DNA of 64,000 nucleotides from Lepus europaeus (GCF_033115175.1 NC_084827.1:60821201-60885200); one strand, 5' to 3'. Counted from the first letter of the stretch, positions 44,880 to 57,437 are shown. Numbers and translations are program-made. Notes: generated from the sequence alone by a model not told the origin.

Positions 44880-45075
44880 CCATTCATTGAGCACTTACTA
44901 TGTCCCAGACACATTATGTATATTATTGTTAACCCTTCCACAAATCTGTAAGGCAGGAGTTGTCCTGCCCATATGGCATAAGAAGGAGGTAAAGATCAAA
45001 GGGAGAAACTAACTATCCCAATGTCCCTAAGTTATCCATTCCAGAAATAGACCTGAGCCCAGTGCTTTCACTCCA
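44880..45075 (-). repeat. MIR, near full length (reverse)
   Basis: CATTGAGCACTTACTATGTC, TATTGTTAACCCTTCCAC, GTAAGGCAGGAGTTGTCC and AGACCTGAGCCCAGTGC follow the reverse MIR consensus order. Confidence 0.85.
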
Positions 45076-45189
45076 TCTAATTTCTCATGAGTTAATTCTT
45101 GTTCCTCTGGGTGTTCAACATCGTTGGTCATCTCCTCTGATGTATTTATCTAAGTCAATTAAGACAATAAAAGACTCTGCCACACCAAA

Positions 45190-46140
45190 CAGACTAACAA
45201 AATTTAAGGACCCAAAATATCAAATATTTGGTAGATGTACAGTATAAGTATGCACTGCTGGTGGCAAGGGAAATTGACACTTTGGAAAACAATTTGGTAT
45301 TATCTAATGACATCAAATTGATACTCTATAACCCAAAAAGCCTAATCTTCCTGTTTGTAATGTAATAGGTATATCAATATGAACATGACATATAGTCTAT
45401 ATTATACATAGAGTGGAAACATTACATAGAGTATGCATATACATAATATAATGGTATTGTATATAATATTTATGGTATTATACATGTTATACATTGTGCA
45501 TATATTATGCATAGTATGTACACATATATTATGTACAGATAGTGTAAATATTTTATGTATAATTTGTATACATATGCATGTTTATGTAAATGTGTGTGTG
45601 TACTTCCAGCAGAAATATATGCACCCGGACACACATGCACAAGAATTTTCATAGCAATAGCACTTACATTTGCCACAAACTAGAAATAATCCAAATGTCC
45701 ATCGAGGATAGAATGAATCAAATTAACTCATATATTGAAGTCTTTCAGTACTATACAACAATGAGAATGAATGAACTACAACTACAGACAACAACAAAAT
45801 GTATTAATGTCATAGACACAGGTGACTTAACAAAAAGTCAGCCTCCAATGAGTATGTCCTATATCATTCCATTTCTGCAATGCTCCAAAGGCAAACCAAA
45901 CCAAGTTCCAGTGTAGATGGAAGAACAAAAAGACACAATAAAGTTAGCCTGGCACTCGCCTTTGCATGGGAAAGGGAAGTACAGATCAAAGGGGAAAAGT
46001 AACTATCTCAACTCACGAAGAGGCTTCTGGTTCACACTCTGGGTGGGAATTTGTGGGTGTTCACACTCTGCCAGTTCAATGAGTTGTACATATGGCTTTG
46101 TGCATGTTTTGTATGCATACAATGCCACATCATTTTAAAA
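45190..46140 (+). mobile_element. Ancient L1 ORF2 end and 3' UTR
   Basis: ATGCACTGCTGGTGGCAAGG, GACACTTTGGAAAACAATTT (45277), then TTTTCATAGCAATAGCACTT, AATAATCCAAATGTCCATCG (45684) and ATGAGAATGAATGAACTACA are classic landmarks of the ORF2 3' end. The 3' UTR runs to about 46140. An AT-rich repeat occupies 45370-45600. Confidence 0.8.
45370..45600. repeat. TA/ATG-rich low-complexity run within L1
   Basis: Imperfect TATACAT/TATGTA repeats. Overlapping Ile/Tyr/Met-rich frames are artefacts. Confidence 0.8.
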
Positions 46141-47195
46141 AATATAGTCAAAAGAGAAGATAGAATGGGTGACAATGAGGTGAAGACAGAGCCCTGCCCC
46201 TAAAGAGCTTTATAAGGAGTTTTTTCTGTAACAGAAAACAAATGGAATGGTAGCTGGGAGAGAGAGGGGGCAATATGGAAGGGGGTTAAGCTCAAGTTGA
46301 TGGATATTTGAGTACTTTTTTCAGATGACTCAGGATGGAGGGGTATCAAAATTCTTAAGAAAATAAGAAGCAATGGCATGCATACAGCTGTAAAAAGCCA
46401 GCAATAGAGAGAAGCAAGACTGTCCTTCCAGGCCTGCAGAATTCTGGATTTCGTGATGGGAAGAGGAAGTAGGTCTGCTCAAGTTGATTCTATCTTGAGA
46501 ATAATAAGATTATCATACATGATTGCCAGCCAACAATGAGGGGGGAAAGGGTCTCAGAGTTCTGAAAAACCAGAAATGCAGTATTGTCCTCTGAGAGGGA
46601 GATTGAATTGACTGGCAAATATAATAGGCCACCTGGCAGAGCTGGGAGTATAATCAAGTTTTGTGCTTATAAATTGCAGGTGAGAACAGCAAGCACACAT
46701 GGAGTTTCCAGGGTGAAAGTGCAGAGTAGGAGGCAAATTGGGCTAAATTAGGTTCAGCTTTATCAAGACAATGAATCTCAAGGACAAAGAGGCACAATTG
46801 CCACAGAGGGAGGAGGAGGTGTATACCACGCTGGACTCTAGAAGCTTCCTTCAGGTTAAGCAAACAGTTGTGAGATGAGCAGAGAGACAGTTAAACAGTG
46901 GGGGGTCAATGGGCTGCAGATTCCAACCAGAATGGAGGGTGGCTGGCATCAGATCTAGAGAGAGAATGATGAGAAGGTGTGTAGTGCAGCCACTGGAGTG
47001 GGGCCTAAGGGGAGTGGGGGAAGGGAGAGGAAAGGTGATGGTGGTGAACAGGCCAAGGAGGAAACCAGACCAGCATTTTGCAGATACTGAAATCACTAAG
47101 GATTATTAAAGAAGTAGTGCTGGAGAGAAAAGTGTTAGCATATACTATTTCAGAAAGCAAAAGAGAATGACAGCAGGGTAGAGAAGCAGGGATCA
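46141..47195. other. Unassigned purine-rich DNA
   Basis: About 1 kb of AG-rich sequence without a recognised gene or repeat; may be an old L2 or other LINE body. Frames up to 81 aa only. Confidence 0.4.
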
Positions 47196-47206
47196 AAATC
47201 TAGTGA

Positions 47207-47448
47207 GGGCTGGGGCTGTAGTGCAGTGAGTTAAGGTGCCACTTGCAATGCCAGCATCCCATAAAGGAACAGTGCTTCAAGGTCCAGTGGCTCTGCTTCC
47301 AATCCAGCTCCCTGATAATGTGCCTGGGAAAGCAGTGGAAGATGGCCCAAGTGCTTGGGCCCCTGCCACCCATGTGGGAAACCCAGATGGGATTCCAGAA
47401 TCCTGTGGGGAGGGGGTTGCCTGGAAAATATATATTTTTATATACATT

Positions 47449-47479
<31 letters not shown>

Positions 47480-47528
47480 TTCCCTCTCTATCACTCTGCC
47501 TTTCAAATAAAGATAGAAATCACTAAAG
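47207..47528 (+). mobile_element. C-repeat SINE with target duplication and (TA)n
   Basis: GGGCTGGGGCTGTAGTGCAG start. The region normally holding the 3' conserved block is replaced by TA repeats at 47428-47480. Duplication AAATCTAGTGA at 47196-47206 and 47529-47539. Confidence 0.95.
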
Positions 47529-48480
47529 AAATCTAGTGAAGGGCATTGCAACTACCTGGGCTTTTGCAAGAACAATGAGAAGTGATCTCAACAGAAGAAA
47601 GAGGAAGCGAGGGACACCTGCTCCTCTGCTGGTGTCAGTGGTATTTGGGGTGAGCAAAACAAAACAAAACCAAAAAAAAAAAAAAAAAAAAAAAACAAGA
47701 AAAAACAGTCCCCACTGAAGAGGAAGCCATGTCCTTGGGGAAAGCCATGGTCCTAAAAGAGCAAGAATACTAAGGCCACATTTAATAAAATGTTACAGAT
47801 TCCAGGAGAAAGAGGCTGGAAGGACTGTGTAATCCAGTGTGCCCAGGGGAAGAACTTGGAGAGGCTGAAGTAATGGGGATATAAGAAGAATCTGGGAGGC
47901 TTGGAACTTTGGGTGGCGACTCAAGTAACCAGAGACGTGGGATGATCTTGTGAAAGAATTAAGCAAGGATGGAGGAGACTTTCCAACGGTGGGGAAGTTG
48001 CGAGAGGATTGCACTCACATCTGCTGAAGGCTACAGCCACAGAATGTTCCAGTAGGTTTGGTTGAACAACTGAAGTCAGCACGGACCGGCCTGTAACATC
48101 TCAGTTGGGAGTATCCTAAATGAACTAACCAGATTGCAATTTAGGATTTCTGCCCAGCCAATGAATCGCCTCCAGATACAGCTACCGTGGAAAGCCCCAA
48201 TGAAAACCTTCCCTGTGTTTGCCACAGGGGACACTCTTCAGGGCTACCCTGATTCTGTGTGCCTGAATTCCAAGTCTTTGTTTCCCAAATGAATCAATCA
48301 TGTTGGTCGTTGATTAGTTGGATTAGTTAATTGGTCAGTTGATTGGGTGGTTTGATGTTGTAGTTAACAGTATTAATCTGAATGGTGCATGGGGGGAAAG
48401 TATGATTTCATTTCTACTTGTAGCCTCAGCTGGAATGGATATTGGCCATGTGCATTAAAAAGAAAAACAATTAAAAAAAT
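47529..48480. other. Unassigned DNA with A-rich run
   Basis: Contains an A-rich run at 47655-47705 and an imperfect GTTGATTAGTTGGATTAGTT run at about 48308-48355. No gene recognised. Confidence 0.45.
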
Positions 48481-48483
48481 AAA

Positions 48484-48713
48484 GGGACTGGCACTGTGGC
48501 TGTGCAACTTAAACCGTTGTATCAGACCACCAGTTCAAGTCCTGGCCACTCTGCTTCTGGTCCAGGTTCCTGCTAACGTGCCTGGGAAGGGAGCAGATGG
48601 CGGCCCAGGTACTTGGACCATTGCTACCCATGTAGGAGATTCAGATGGAGTTCCTGGTTCCTGGTTTCCTGCTGGCTAAGCCCTGGCTGCTGCAGAGCCA
48701 GCAGATAAATGAT

Positions 48714-48744
<31 letters not shown>

Positions 48745-48780
48745 CTTTGTCACATTTATTTCAAATAAAGAGATATTAAA
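48484..48780 (+). mobile_element. C-repeat SINE, diverged, (CT)13
   Basis: GGGACTGGCACTGTGGCTGT start; CT repeat at about 48714-48740; ends TTCAAATAAAGAGATATT. Confidence 0.88.
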
Positions 48781-48784
48781 TCAA

Positions 48785-50690
48785 AGATTTAAATTAACTG
48801 TTGCTAAAATTCATCTTGATTTAAAGTCCATTTTCTCTGCCAGATGAGAACTTTGATACTGTATGCTTTCCCTGTGATTCACAAGGTTTCTTCAAAAATT
48901 AAGAAGAACAATAACTCAAATAGTACATGAGCTCCTGTTTTCCAGGCAACCCTCACCTCAACACCCACCCCCTCACACAGCCGCATCTGGAAGGGTCCCT
49001 CTCACTATGACTGTAGATCTCTAGTATGTTACTTCACAGTTCCTGGTACTTCTGTATGTGAGCTTAATTTTTGACTCAGCAACTGTACACAATGTCTAGT
49101 GACTTCTGGGGCTGGTTCTTCTTCTCAGATCCACCCCCAGCCTAGTCTGTGCCCAGGGCAAGGGAAACTAGCTGGCATGGCTTCATCAGCTAGACATCCA
49201 AGGAGGTGAGGCCAAAGTGGCCCTCAGTACTGGACAGGAGGAGATGGGAGTAGAGTGGTCCCTCCATCCACAGCCCGACCATATCTCTCCTGTCCTCTGT
49301 AGATGTAGGGCCATGCTCCTATATGAGAGGCCCCTCACATCAGCTCCTGGCCACCTCTGATAACACTGGTTCGCCTGTCCCTGGAAACCCAAGGGGGTGC
49401 TCCTCCCAGGATGTGCGACCCTTACTCTGGCCCATGCCTCTGACATGAGTCCCCTCAAGCTCCTTGCACACTGACCTCTTGCGTGTGTATCGTGCCAGTG
49501 TAGGAGCAGAGGTGGTTCAGCCTTTTGGCGTCAGTCCTACCTCCTTTCCTCCTCTTTCTTCAAATTATTCTATTTGGGACCTGTCTCTGTAAACAGTAGG
49601 GCAGAGCAAACCCTCTAGTGTTGCCTCAGGCCACCTGCACCTCAATAACTCTATGTAAAGTGAACCCAGCAACACCCTCAGCCTTCCTCCTGCCACCTCC
49701 GTCCCCTGGACTGTCACAGGTCAACACTGTCAGGACTCACCCGCTATTCACTGATACCAATTGTCTTCTGCATTTGTTGGTTTCCCCATGGACTAAACCA
49801 GAACCCCAACTAATGCTGACTGCCGGCAAAGCTATGGAGCAGGTGTCATGACAAGTGGTGTCTCCTGTTCATGCACTCCAATTACTTGGTTTCTGAGTTG
49901 CTCAACAAAGAATGGGCCCGGGCCTGAAGTCGTGACAGATGATCCTTTCTCATTCTCCACCCAGGGCCTGAAACGAAACCACTCTCAGTGAGCTTCCGAT
50001 TTGGACCACGGCTTATTTGTACAGCTCTTTGTTTGTTTGCCCCTAGGATTGTAGCCAACATGTGTTTCCTTGCGGAAAAGCAATGTGTGAGTTCCCACCC
50101 CATTTTTAGGGGTAAGCAGCCACTCAGCCATCCTGTCTCGTCTTTCTGATATCCCACTGTGGGTCGCCACTCTTCTGGACTCAGTGGGAGCCCTGGGACC
50201 TCCCTGCGCTGTCCTTGCAGGGTGTCTGCCTTGCAGCCCTGGCTCTGGGGGCTCTTCTTCCTCTGCATTCTCCCTTGCAATGATGGATCTTATTCCCCAG
50301 TAGCTTTTTTCTGTGTGAAAAGGGGACTTTTTCAGCCTTCGATCTCCAAAAAGTGTCTTCATTCTTCTCTCGTGGTCCATTGATCTTTAAGGCAGGTGAA
50401 AGATTTAAGCTTCAAAGCCATCTTCACCCCTTGAACTTCGAAAGCCCTGTTCTGTTGTCTTCAGGATTACTGATGTGAGCCCTATGCCATCTCACTTCAT
50501 TCTTCTGCAGAAAGTGCACTTTCTGCCCCTCACCTCCTCCCATTTGTCTATGAAAGTCTGCAAAAAACTTCGTTTCATTACTGCTCTGTGATTGCATAAT
50601 ATGTGGACACATGCATTTTTTTTAAATTTAGCTTTTTCAATTTGAAGACCTATGTCTTTCATTTCAGCCATTTTATTATCAATGTCCAAA
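48785..50690. other. Unassigned DNA, about 1.9 kb
   Basis: No repeat or gene identified. On the minus strand consecutive frames at 50492-50689 (65 aa), 49985-50380 (131 aa) and 49882-50280 (132 aa) are somewhat long for this composition but have no recognisable domain. An old retroelement antisense is possible. Confidence 0.35.
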
Positions 50691-50698
50691 AAAATTTT

Positions 50699-51025
50699 TA
50701 CTGATCTATTTATTTATCTGAAAGGTGGATTTACAGAGAGGCAGTGGCAGAGAGAGAGAGAAAGAGAGGTCTTCCATCCATTGGTTCACTCCCCAAATGG
50801 CCGCAATGACTGGAGCTAGGTCAACTGAAAGCCAGGAGCCAGGAGCCTCCTCCAGGCCTCCCATGTGGGTGCAGGGACCCAAGGACTTGGACCATCTTCT
50901 ACTGGTTTCCCAGGCCATAGCAGAGAGCTGGATCAGAAGTGAGCAGCTTGGACTTGAACTGGCGCCCATACAGGATGCCGGCATTGCAGGCAGGGCTTTA
51001 CCCACTGTGCCACAGTGCCAGCCCG
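50699..51025 (-). mobile_element. C-repeat SINE
   Basis: Reverse copy: CTGATCTATTTATTTATCTG, GA block, GGATGCCGGCATTGCAGGCA and final CAGTGCCAGCCC. Confidence 0.95.
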
Positions 51026-52285
51026 CAAAGATTCTTATTCCTTGTGTTTCCTTTTTCATGACACCTTCCTCCAACAGTTTTATTATTTTCTCAAATCTCT
51101 GAGCACGTTACAGCTCCTCTTTGTCCCTTCCTTTTCTTTATAGTCTCTTCCTCACATCTCAGTTTCTTTCCCTGAGGTTAGTTTTTCCTTTCGTTTAGCC
51201 TGACCTTTTCCTTCCACATCCCGGTTTCCCTCTATGACTTGGCTGTCATGTATAGCTGTCCATCAAAGTTTAAAAATGAAAAGGCCAGGTGGATTATTCT
51301 GAGGGGTTGTCAAGGCTTTTTCCTCCCCTGTGATGTGAATCTACTTGTGTCCTGTCAGGTTCTCTGCTGAGATCTGTCTGTGAGTTCTGGCTTTCTGGAC
51401 AATGCAGTGTGTGCTATGGGGGAGGGCAGGGGGCAGCATGGCAGGAAGAACAGGGCATTACTTTCCATGATGGAAGTCACGGCTCCTTTATGCAGATGCT
51501 TCATTTTCTTGGGAGTATCCCCACTCTCATCCTGAGACAATCCTACTTTCCTTTGACAATCCTACTTTCCCTGACATTTTGTACCCAAAGAAGGGGGAAT
51601 GAGAAGGGTCTGTCCCATCCTGGACAGGTCTCCAGTCAGTCTCCTTGTGCTTAGCCATATGCTCCTCCACCCACTCCAGAGGTCCCCTGTCTCCAGGTCA
51701 CAGCTGCTGCCCTCTGCATGCCCCATGTCCCACCCACCCTTGAAATCTTGGAACTTCACCCCAACACCCTCTTCACTGTGCACGATTCCTTTACTCAACA
51801 GTAAGCAGCTCTGCTATGGGAGAGCATGCAAAACAAGCTAAGTCTACCATCTTGAGCCAAATGCAGGAAGGAACTTATACATGAGAGTACTAGAGAAGCG
51901 ATCAGTGACCATGTCCCCATGGCTTCATGTGACCATTCCCATCTGTGACAGTTACAGCTGCTGTGATCATGACACACTTATGTCCTTACATGCTTAGTTC
52001 GTTTGCATGACTTTTAATCATTTTTTAAAATTTTTATTTATTTATTTTCTTCTACTTCTTATTTCTTCCCTGAATCTGCTGTCTGTATCATGGTTACTAA
52101 ATGCACAGAACTTCTAGGAGATTACACCCACCGTTCAGAGCACCGTAGACTTGAGTATCATTCTCCTGTTTGGAAGTGAAGTCACTGAGCGAATTGGCAA
52201 GCAATCAATCAGGAATGAGAGGCAGAGAAGCCACACTGGCTGCCTGCCAGGTCCCACTCTGTCCTTGCTTGTGATCTAGTTCTAG
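51026..52285. other. Unassigned DNA
   Basis: T/C-rich text. A duplicated CAATCCTACTTTCC occurs at about 51538 and 51559. A weak MIR-like stretch lies near 52170-52220 (GAAGTGAAGTCACTGAGCG). No gene recognised. Confidence 0.4.
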
Positions 52286-52286
52286 A

Positions 52287-53222
52287 ACTTGCCCCAAATG
52301 GTAGAAACGTGCCAGGGGATTCCAATTCAATCCCATCAAGGTGGCATGTACCAATGCCATCTCACTAGTCCAAGTGATTAATTTCAGTTCACAATTGATC
52401 ATATTGATAGGACTAAGAGTCAAAGGGATCACACAAACAAGACTAATGTCTGCTAATACTAACTGACAGAATAAAAAAGGGAGAGAAGGATCCAATATTG
52501 GAAGCGGGATACACAGCAGACTCATAGAATGGCAGATGTCCTAAACAGCACTCTGGCCTCAGTATTAGCCCTTAATGCATTCGGATCCGGCTGAAAAGCC
52601 CATGAGAGTATTTCAGGCATGGAAAGCCAAGACACTGTGGGGAAAAAAAAACCAAACCTAAATGAAAGATCTCTGCAAGTGAGATTCCAGTGGAAAGAAC
52701 AGGTCATCAAAGAATGAGGTATCTTTCTCTGAAGAGAGGAGAAAACTTCCACTTTGACTATGACCTTGTCCAACCAAATATGATCAGAGCTGGCAAACTC
52801 AAAAGGCTTCCATAGCCTTGGCAACTCATGACAAGAGCCTAGGGTGATTACTGATGCCATAAACAAGAGTGTCAATTTGTTAAGTCAACGACAGGAGTTA
52901 CTGTGCACTTACTCCTCATGTAGGATCTCTGTCCTTAACGTGCTGTACATCGTGATTTAACACCATAACTAGTACTCAAATAGTATTTCTCACTTTGTGT
53001 TTCTGTGTGAGTGCAAACTGTTGAAATCTTTACCTAATATATGCTAAATTGATCTTCTGTATATAAAGAGAATTGAAAATGAATCATGATGTGAATGGGA
53101 TGGGAGAGGGAGCGGGAGATGGGAGGGTTGCAGGTGGGAGGGAAGTTATGGGGTGGAAAAGCCATTGTAACCCATAAGCTATACTTTGGAAATTTATATT
53201 CATTAAATAAAAGTTAAAAAAG
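52287..53222 (+). mobile_element. Lagomorph L1 3' UTR, 5'-truncated, young
   Basis: Closely matches 32570-33523 in this window (TTGCCCCAAATGGTAG, CAAGGTGGCATGTACC, GCAGACTCATAGAATGGCAG, G-rich GGGAGAGGGAGCGGGAGATG, ATTAAATAAAAGTTAAAAAA). No coding part remains. Confidence 0.93.
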
Positions 53223-53798
53223 AAATTAAAGGAGATAAAATATGCAAAGCTCTTAACAAAAGTTTGTGAAGAATTAAAATTCCTGTTCTCCTTTTCTTAG
53301 TCACAAGACTAAGTATCCCAAACTTCTCCCTCCTCTTAGCTAAAGAGAGAGCAAAGCCCCCCACCAAATGCAGTAAGAGGAGCTCCCTCCTCTCTTTGGT
53401 GGGCTCAGGAGTTCACGGGGAGCAGGTGGAGATGCAGACGTTCAGTTCCATTTCACACCAACAGCTTAGGCTCGAAGGAAGGGGGCTGTGAGCCAAACTT
53501 GGCTTCCTGAAAGTTAACAAGGCGCTTCCTCACCACATCCTCATTTCTGAGCTTGTTCAGCACTTTCCTGCTTCTTTCCTGCCTGTCTCCGGGGGCATCC
53601 AGCATGCACAGTCACAGAGGTCTGTATAGTGGCACCAGAAGTCCACCTGGGACCCTGGGGTGTGCCAGGCAGGGTGGGGCCGCCATGAACAAGGAACTGG
53701 TGGCCCCATCCCCCACCCCAGGCACAGACCTCTCCATGGACAGGCCTGCAGGGCACCTGCTCAGTCACTGCGGGACGTGAGCAGCTACAACATCTCTA
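53223..53798. other. Unassigned DNA
   Basis: No gene or repeat recognised. Small frames on both strands at 53541-53780 have no known product. Confidence 0.45.
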
Positions 53799-53799
53799 C

Positions 53800-53960
53800 G
53801 GTCCTCAGGTTCCCTTTCTGTGAAGAAGAGGGAAAAGGAAAAGCAAACCCACAGCAAGCACCACCCACAAGGACAGTTAATAATGACCACGTGTGGGAGA
53901 GCATAGCACCAGGCCTGGCACATGCTAGGTGCCCAGGAAATTGCCCCATGTGTACTCCCA
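53800..53960 (+). repeat. MIR fragment
   Basis: CCTCAGGTTCCCTTTCTGTG and CACCAGGCCTGGCACATGCTAGGTGCCC resemble the MIR 3' half. Confidence 0.6.
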
Positions 53961-54175
53961 AGCCTGCTATGATGCACTTCTTATGGAAAGTTACACAACC
54001 CGGAGAGCATCTGAGCCACCGAGCTGACTTCTTTGCCTTCTCTTAGTTTTCTCAACTCTTCTGCTAGAGATTTGCACTCCCCCTGATCCATCTCAGGGCA
54101 CTTTCCTCCTTTTCCCCCAGTCTGAAGCTTCCCACATTTTCTCAGCCCTGCTCCAAACAGATTGGTTTTCTTTGT
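53961..54175. other. Unassigned DNA
   Basis: C/T-rich spacer; nothing recognised. Confidence 0.5.
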
Positions 54176-54176
54176 T

Positions 54177-54507
54177 TATTAAGATTTATCTAGTTATCTG
54201 TTTGAAAGGCAGGATGACAGAGACTGGGCATGACAGACAGAGAGACATCTTCCACCCCCTGGCTCACTCCTCAAATGGCTATAACAGCCAGGGCTGGGCC
54301 AGGCAGAAGGTAGGATCCTGGGAGCCCATCCTGGTCTCCCTTGTGGATGGCAACCATCTGAGCACTAGGGCCAGCTTCTGCTGCCTTCCCAGGTGCATTA
54401 GCAGGAAGCTGAGTCAGAAGCAGACTACCTGGGATTCAAATGGGCACTCCAATTCGGGATGCTGGTGTGCCAAGCTGTGGCTTAACCTGCTGCACAATAA
54501 TGTTGGC
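54177..54507 (-). mobile_element. C-repeat SINE, old (tandem pair, left)
   Basis: Reverse copy from TTATTAAGATTTATCTAGTT to AATAATGTTGGC. Directly abuts the next SINE in the same orientation. Confidence 0.9.
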
Positions 54508-54844
54508 TATTTATTTAAAGAGGCAATTATGTATTTGAAAGGCAGAGTTACAGAGAAGGAGGAGGGGGGAGGAGAGAGAGAGATTCTCCATTTGATGGTC
54601 CACTCCCAAGTGGCCACAACAGTTGGGGCTGGGCCAGGCCAAAGCCAGGAGCCCATAAGTTTATCTTGATCCCACATATGGGTGGCAGAAGCCCAAGGAC
54701 TTGGGCCATCTTCCGCTGCTTTCCCAGGCACATTAGCAGGGAACTAGATTGGAAGTGGAGCAGATAGGACTAGAACCAGTGCCCATATGGGATGCTGGCA
54801 CTGCAGTAGGTTGCTTAAACCAGTATACCACACCACAGGCCCCA
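54508..54844 (-). mobile_element. C-repeat SINE (tandem pair, right)
   Basis: Reverse copy from TATTTATTTAAAGAGGCAAT to CACCACAGGCCCC, with an AGGAGGAGGGGGGAGGAG variant of the GA block. Confidence 0.93.
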
Positions 54845-55612
54845 CAGCTTGCCTCTTAGCAGTGAACCCACAGATGAGAACCCACCTGTGTGTTACTTCA
54901 CACCCCTCAGACCACCTGGTTCCACTGGGTTTCTGTATTGTTGCACTACTCTCGGAGAACCGTTAGGATGGATGGCCATTCTGGATGCCTAACCAGGTAC
55001 CCATAGCTGACGCACTGCTGTAAGTTCAGGGCAAGACTGCAGCTGTGGCTGTGAGTCCCATAGCCCCGCTCACCCCTCTAGCTTGCACTGTAAGAGCCAG
55101 CCTTTAGCAGCCTCCAGGAAAAAAAACAGAACCTGGCAGCTCAGTCCCAGCAAAGGTCTCCTCTGAGCTTTTAAACCCCTCTGCAAAGGGTTTTTCTTGT
55201 AAAGAATGTTCTGGGGAAAGGGGGATTTTCCTGGGGAGGGCTGTGGGACTGGAGGCCACTGACCTCTCTGTGTCAATCAGATTGCCCGTTGTGCCCCCTG
55301 TTCTCTACTCTGTCATGATGAGGAGCTTGGGACAACATGAAAAATGGAACCCTGGTTATTTTCTTTCCATTCCTCTTAAAATAGGCATCACCACATTTGG
55401 GGCTTCTTAAGTACCAACCAGCTTGCCAATCATTTAAGTAAAACTATGTTTCTGTGCTAATAGAACAGGGCAAAAAGAGACAAGACTTGGAATACATGTA
55501 AAAAGGTGTGGTTGTTATAGGGAGTTCAAATAAATCAGTAGGAAAAATATCAGCCAACTCCTCAAGTTGGGAAAACAGCAGGAATAAATAGCCCACCTAA
55601 AAGAACATGAGG
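54845..55612. other. Unassigned DNA
   Basis: No gene or repeat recognised. Confidence 0.45.
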
Positions 55613-55613
55613 T

Positions 55614-55930
55614 TTGGGGGTGTGCACTTAGCACAGTGCCTCAGGTACCTCCACCCCAGGCCCAGGTTCAAGTCCATGACTATTTGTGATACAGCTTCCT
55701 GCTAATGTGCACCCTGGAAGGCAGAAGGCAATGATGACACAAGTAGTTGGGCCTCTGACAGCACTGTGAGAGATCCAGATGGAGTTCTTGCTCCTGTCTG
55801 GGGCCTGGCCCATTCCAGCTGTTGTAGGCATTTGGGGAGCAAACCAGTAGAAGGGAGATCTCTCTCTTCCTATCTGTCTCAATGGCGCTCTCTGCTTTTG
55901 TAATCGATAGAATAAATACATGAATAAAAA
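55614..55930 (+). mobile_element. C-repeat SINE, old and diverged
   Basis: TTGGGGGTGTGCACTTAGCA start, GTAGGCATTTGGGGAGCAAA and an end at AGAATAAATACATGAATAAA. Confidence 0.82.
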
Positions 55931-55931
55931 T

Positions 55932-56295
55932 TCAACAATGTAAGGTTTACCAATGAAAATATGACAGTGCATACAACATCACTGGTAATCAGGAAAATAC
56001 AAGTACATGTTTCTCCACGACAGAATTCACAATGATTTAAATGTACTGCTTCATTCTGGCCAGAGGCTCTGACGATGAGCACTGGTGCTCTCGACCAAGG
56101 AGTACACAGATTGCTACAACCACGCCTCCTGAGTGTTCAAGCCTTAAACCCACTCCCAAGCTTGAATCTGGTCATTCCATTTGTGGAAGTACAAACGAAG
56201 GGGAAAATAGGAAATGCTGGTATTCACGCACATACAGTTATCAGAGCACTATTTGCAAAATGCAACAACCAAATCATTAAAATGAACTAAAGAGC
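55932..56295 (+). mobile_element. Possible ancient L1 ORF2 end
   Basis: CAACATCACTGGTAATCAGG followed by AAAATACAAGT resembles the ORF2 motif around CATCATTAGTCATCAGGGAAAT. Later text (AGAGCACTATTTGCAAAATG) is compatible. Weak. Confidence 0.45.
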
Positions 56296-56401
56296 TTTTC
56301 CATTTTATGCAGGAAAACAGACGCGACATAATATTTGGGGGGGGGGGGACCATAGTCCTGTTTTGGACAACTGTCAAGGAAACAGCAACGAGAAGCAGTC
56401 C

Positions 56402-56702
56402 AGGGGGCTGGCATTTGGCCCTGCACCCAGCATCAGAGTGCGTGGGTTGCACATTCAGCTCTGTTCCCAACTCCAGCTTCCTCCCAATGAGGAAACTGAG
56501 AGGCAGCAGGGGATGAGCCAAGAGACTGGGTTCCTGCCACCTGCCACACACACACACACACACACACAGAGTGGAGGCGACCTGGACAGAGTTCCTGGCT
56601 CCTGGCTTCCACCAGGAGCCACTGCAGGCATCCGGGGAGTGAATCAGCAGGCAGGAGTTCTCCCTGTCTTTCTGCGTTTCAAATATACAAGTAAATATTT
56701 TT
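56402..56702 (+). mobile_element. C-repeat SINE, old, with (CA)12
   Basis: AGGGGGCTGGCATTTGGCCC start; CA repeat at about 56545-56568; GTTCCTGGCTCCTGGCTTCC; tail ATATACAAGTAAATATTT. A G9-10 run precedes it at 56338-56348. Confidence 0.82.
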
Positions 56703-56721
56703 TTTAATTTTTAAAAAAATG

Positions 56722-57046
56722 TTTTAAAGATTTTATTTATTTATTTGAGAGGTAGAGTTACGTATAGTGAGAGGGAAAGAGGGAGATAAAGGTCTTCCAT
56801 CTGCTGGTTCATTCCAAGTTTGGCGGCAACGTCTAGAGTTGTGCTGATCCGAAACCAGGAACCAGGAGCTTCTGGGTCTCCCATGAGGGTGCAGGAGCCC
56901 AAGCGCTTGGACCATCTTCTCTTGCTTTCTCAGGCCACAGTAGAGAACTGTATTGGAAGCAGAGCAGCAGTGACCAGAACCAGCGCCCATATGGGATGAT
57001 GGTGCGTGGGCGGGGGATTAACCTACTGTAGCACAGCGCTGACCCC
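56722..57046 (-). mobile_element. C-repeat SINE
   Basis: Reverse copy from TTTTAAAGATTTTATTTATT to CAGCGCTGACCCC. It faces the preceding plus-strand SINE tail-to-tail, forming an inverted pair. Confidence 0.93.
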
Positions 57047-57124
57047 AAATATTGTTTTTTAAACAAAGAAAAGCACAAAAAGGTCAGACATCAGACATGA
57101 AAAGTCCCCCGCCCCCGGCTGGGA

Positions 57125-57437
57125 TTTTTTTTTTAACTTTTATTTAATGAATATAAATTTCCAAAGTATAGCTTATGGATTACAATGGCTTCCCCCCCCC
57201 ATAACTTCCCTCCTACCCACAACCCTCCCCTTTCCCGCTCCTTCTCCCCTTCCATTCACATCAAGATTCATTTTCAATTCTCTTTATACACAGAAGATCA
57301 GTTCAGTATATATTAAGCAAAGATTTCAACAGTTTGCCCCCACATAGCAACACAAAGTGAAAAAAATACTGTTGGAGTACTAGTTATAGCATTGAATCAC
57401 AATGTACAGCACATTAAGGGCAGAGATCCTACATGAT
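57125..57437 (-). mobile_element. Lagomorph L1 3' UTR fragment (1)
   Basis: Reverse-oriented: T-run, AACTTTTATTTAATGAATAT, C-run, CAGAAGATCAGTTCAGTATA and CACATTAAGGGCAGAGATCC. Truncated after CTACATGAT. Confidence 0.92.

Noticed and set aside
45433-45654. Ile/Tyr/Cys-rich frames on both strands
   Set aside because: Produced by the TATACAT-type low-complexity run inside an old L1.
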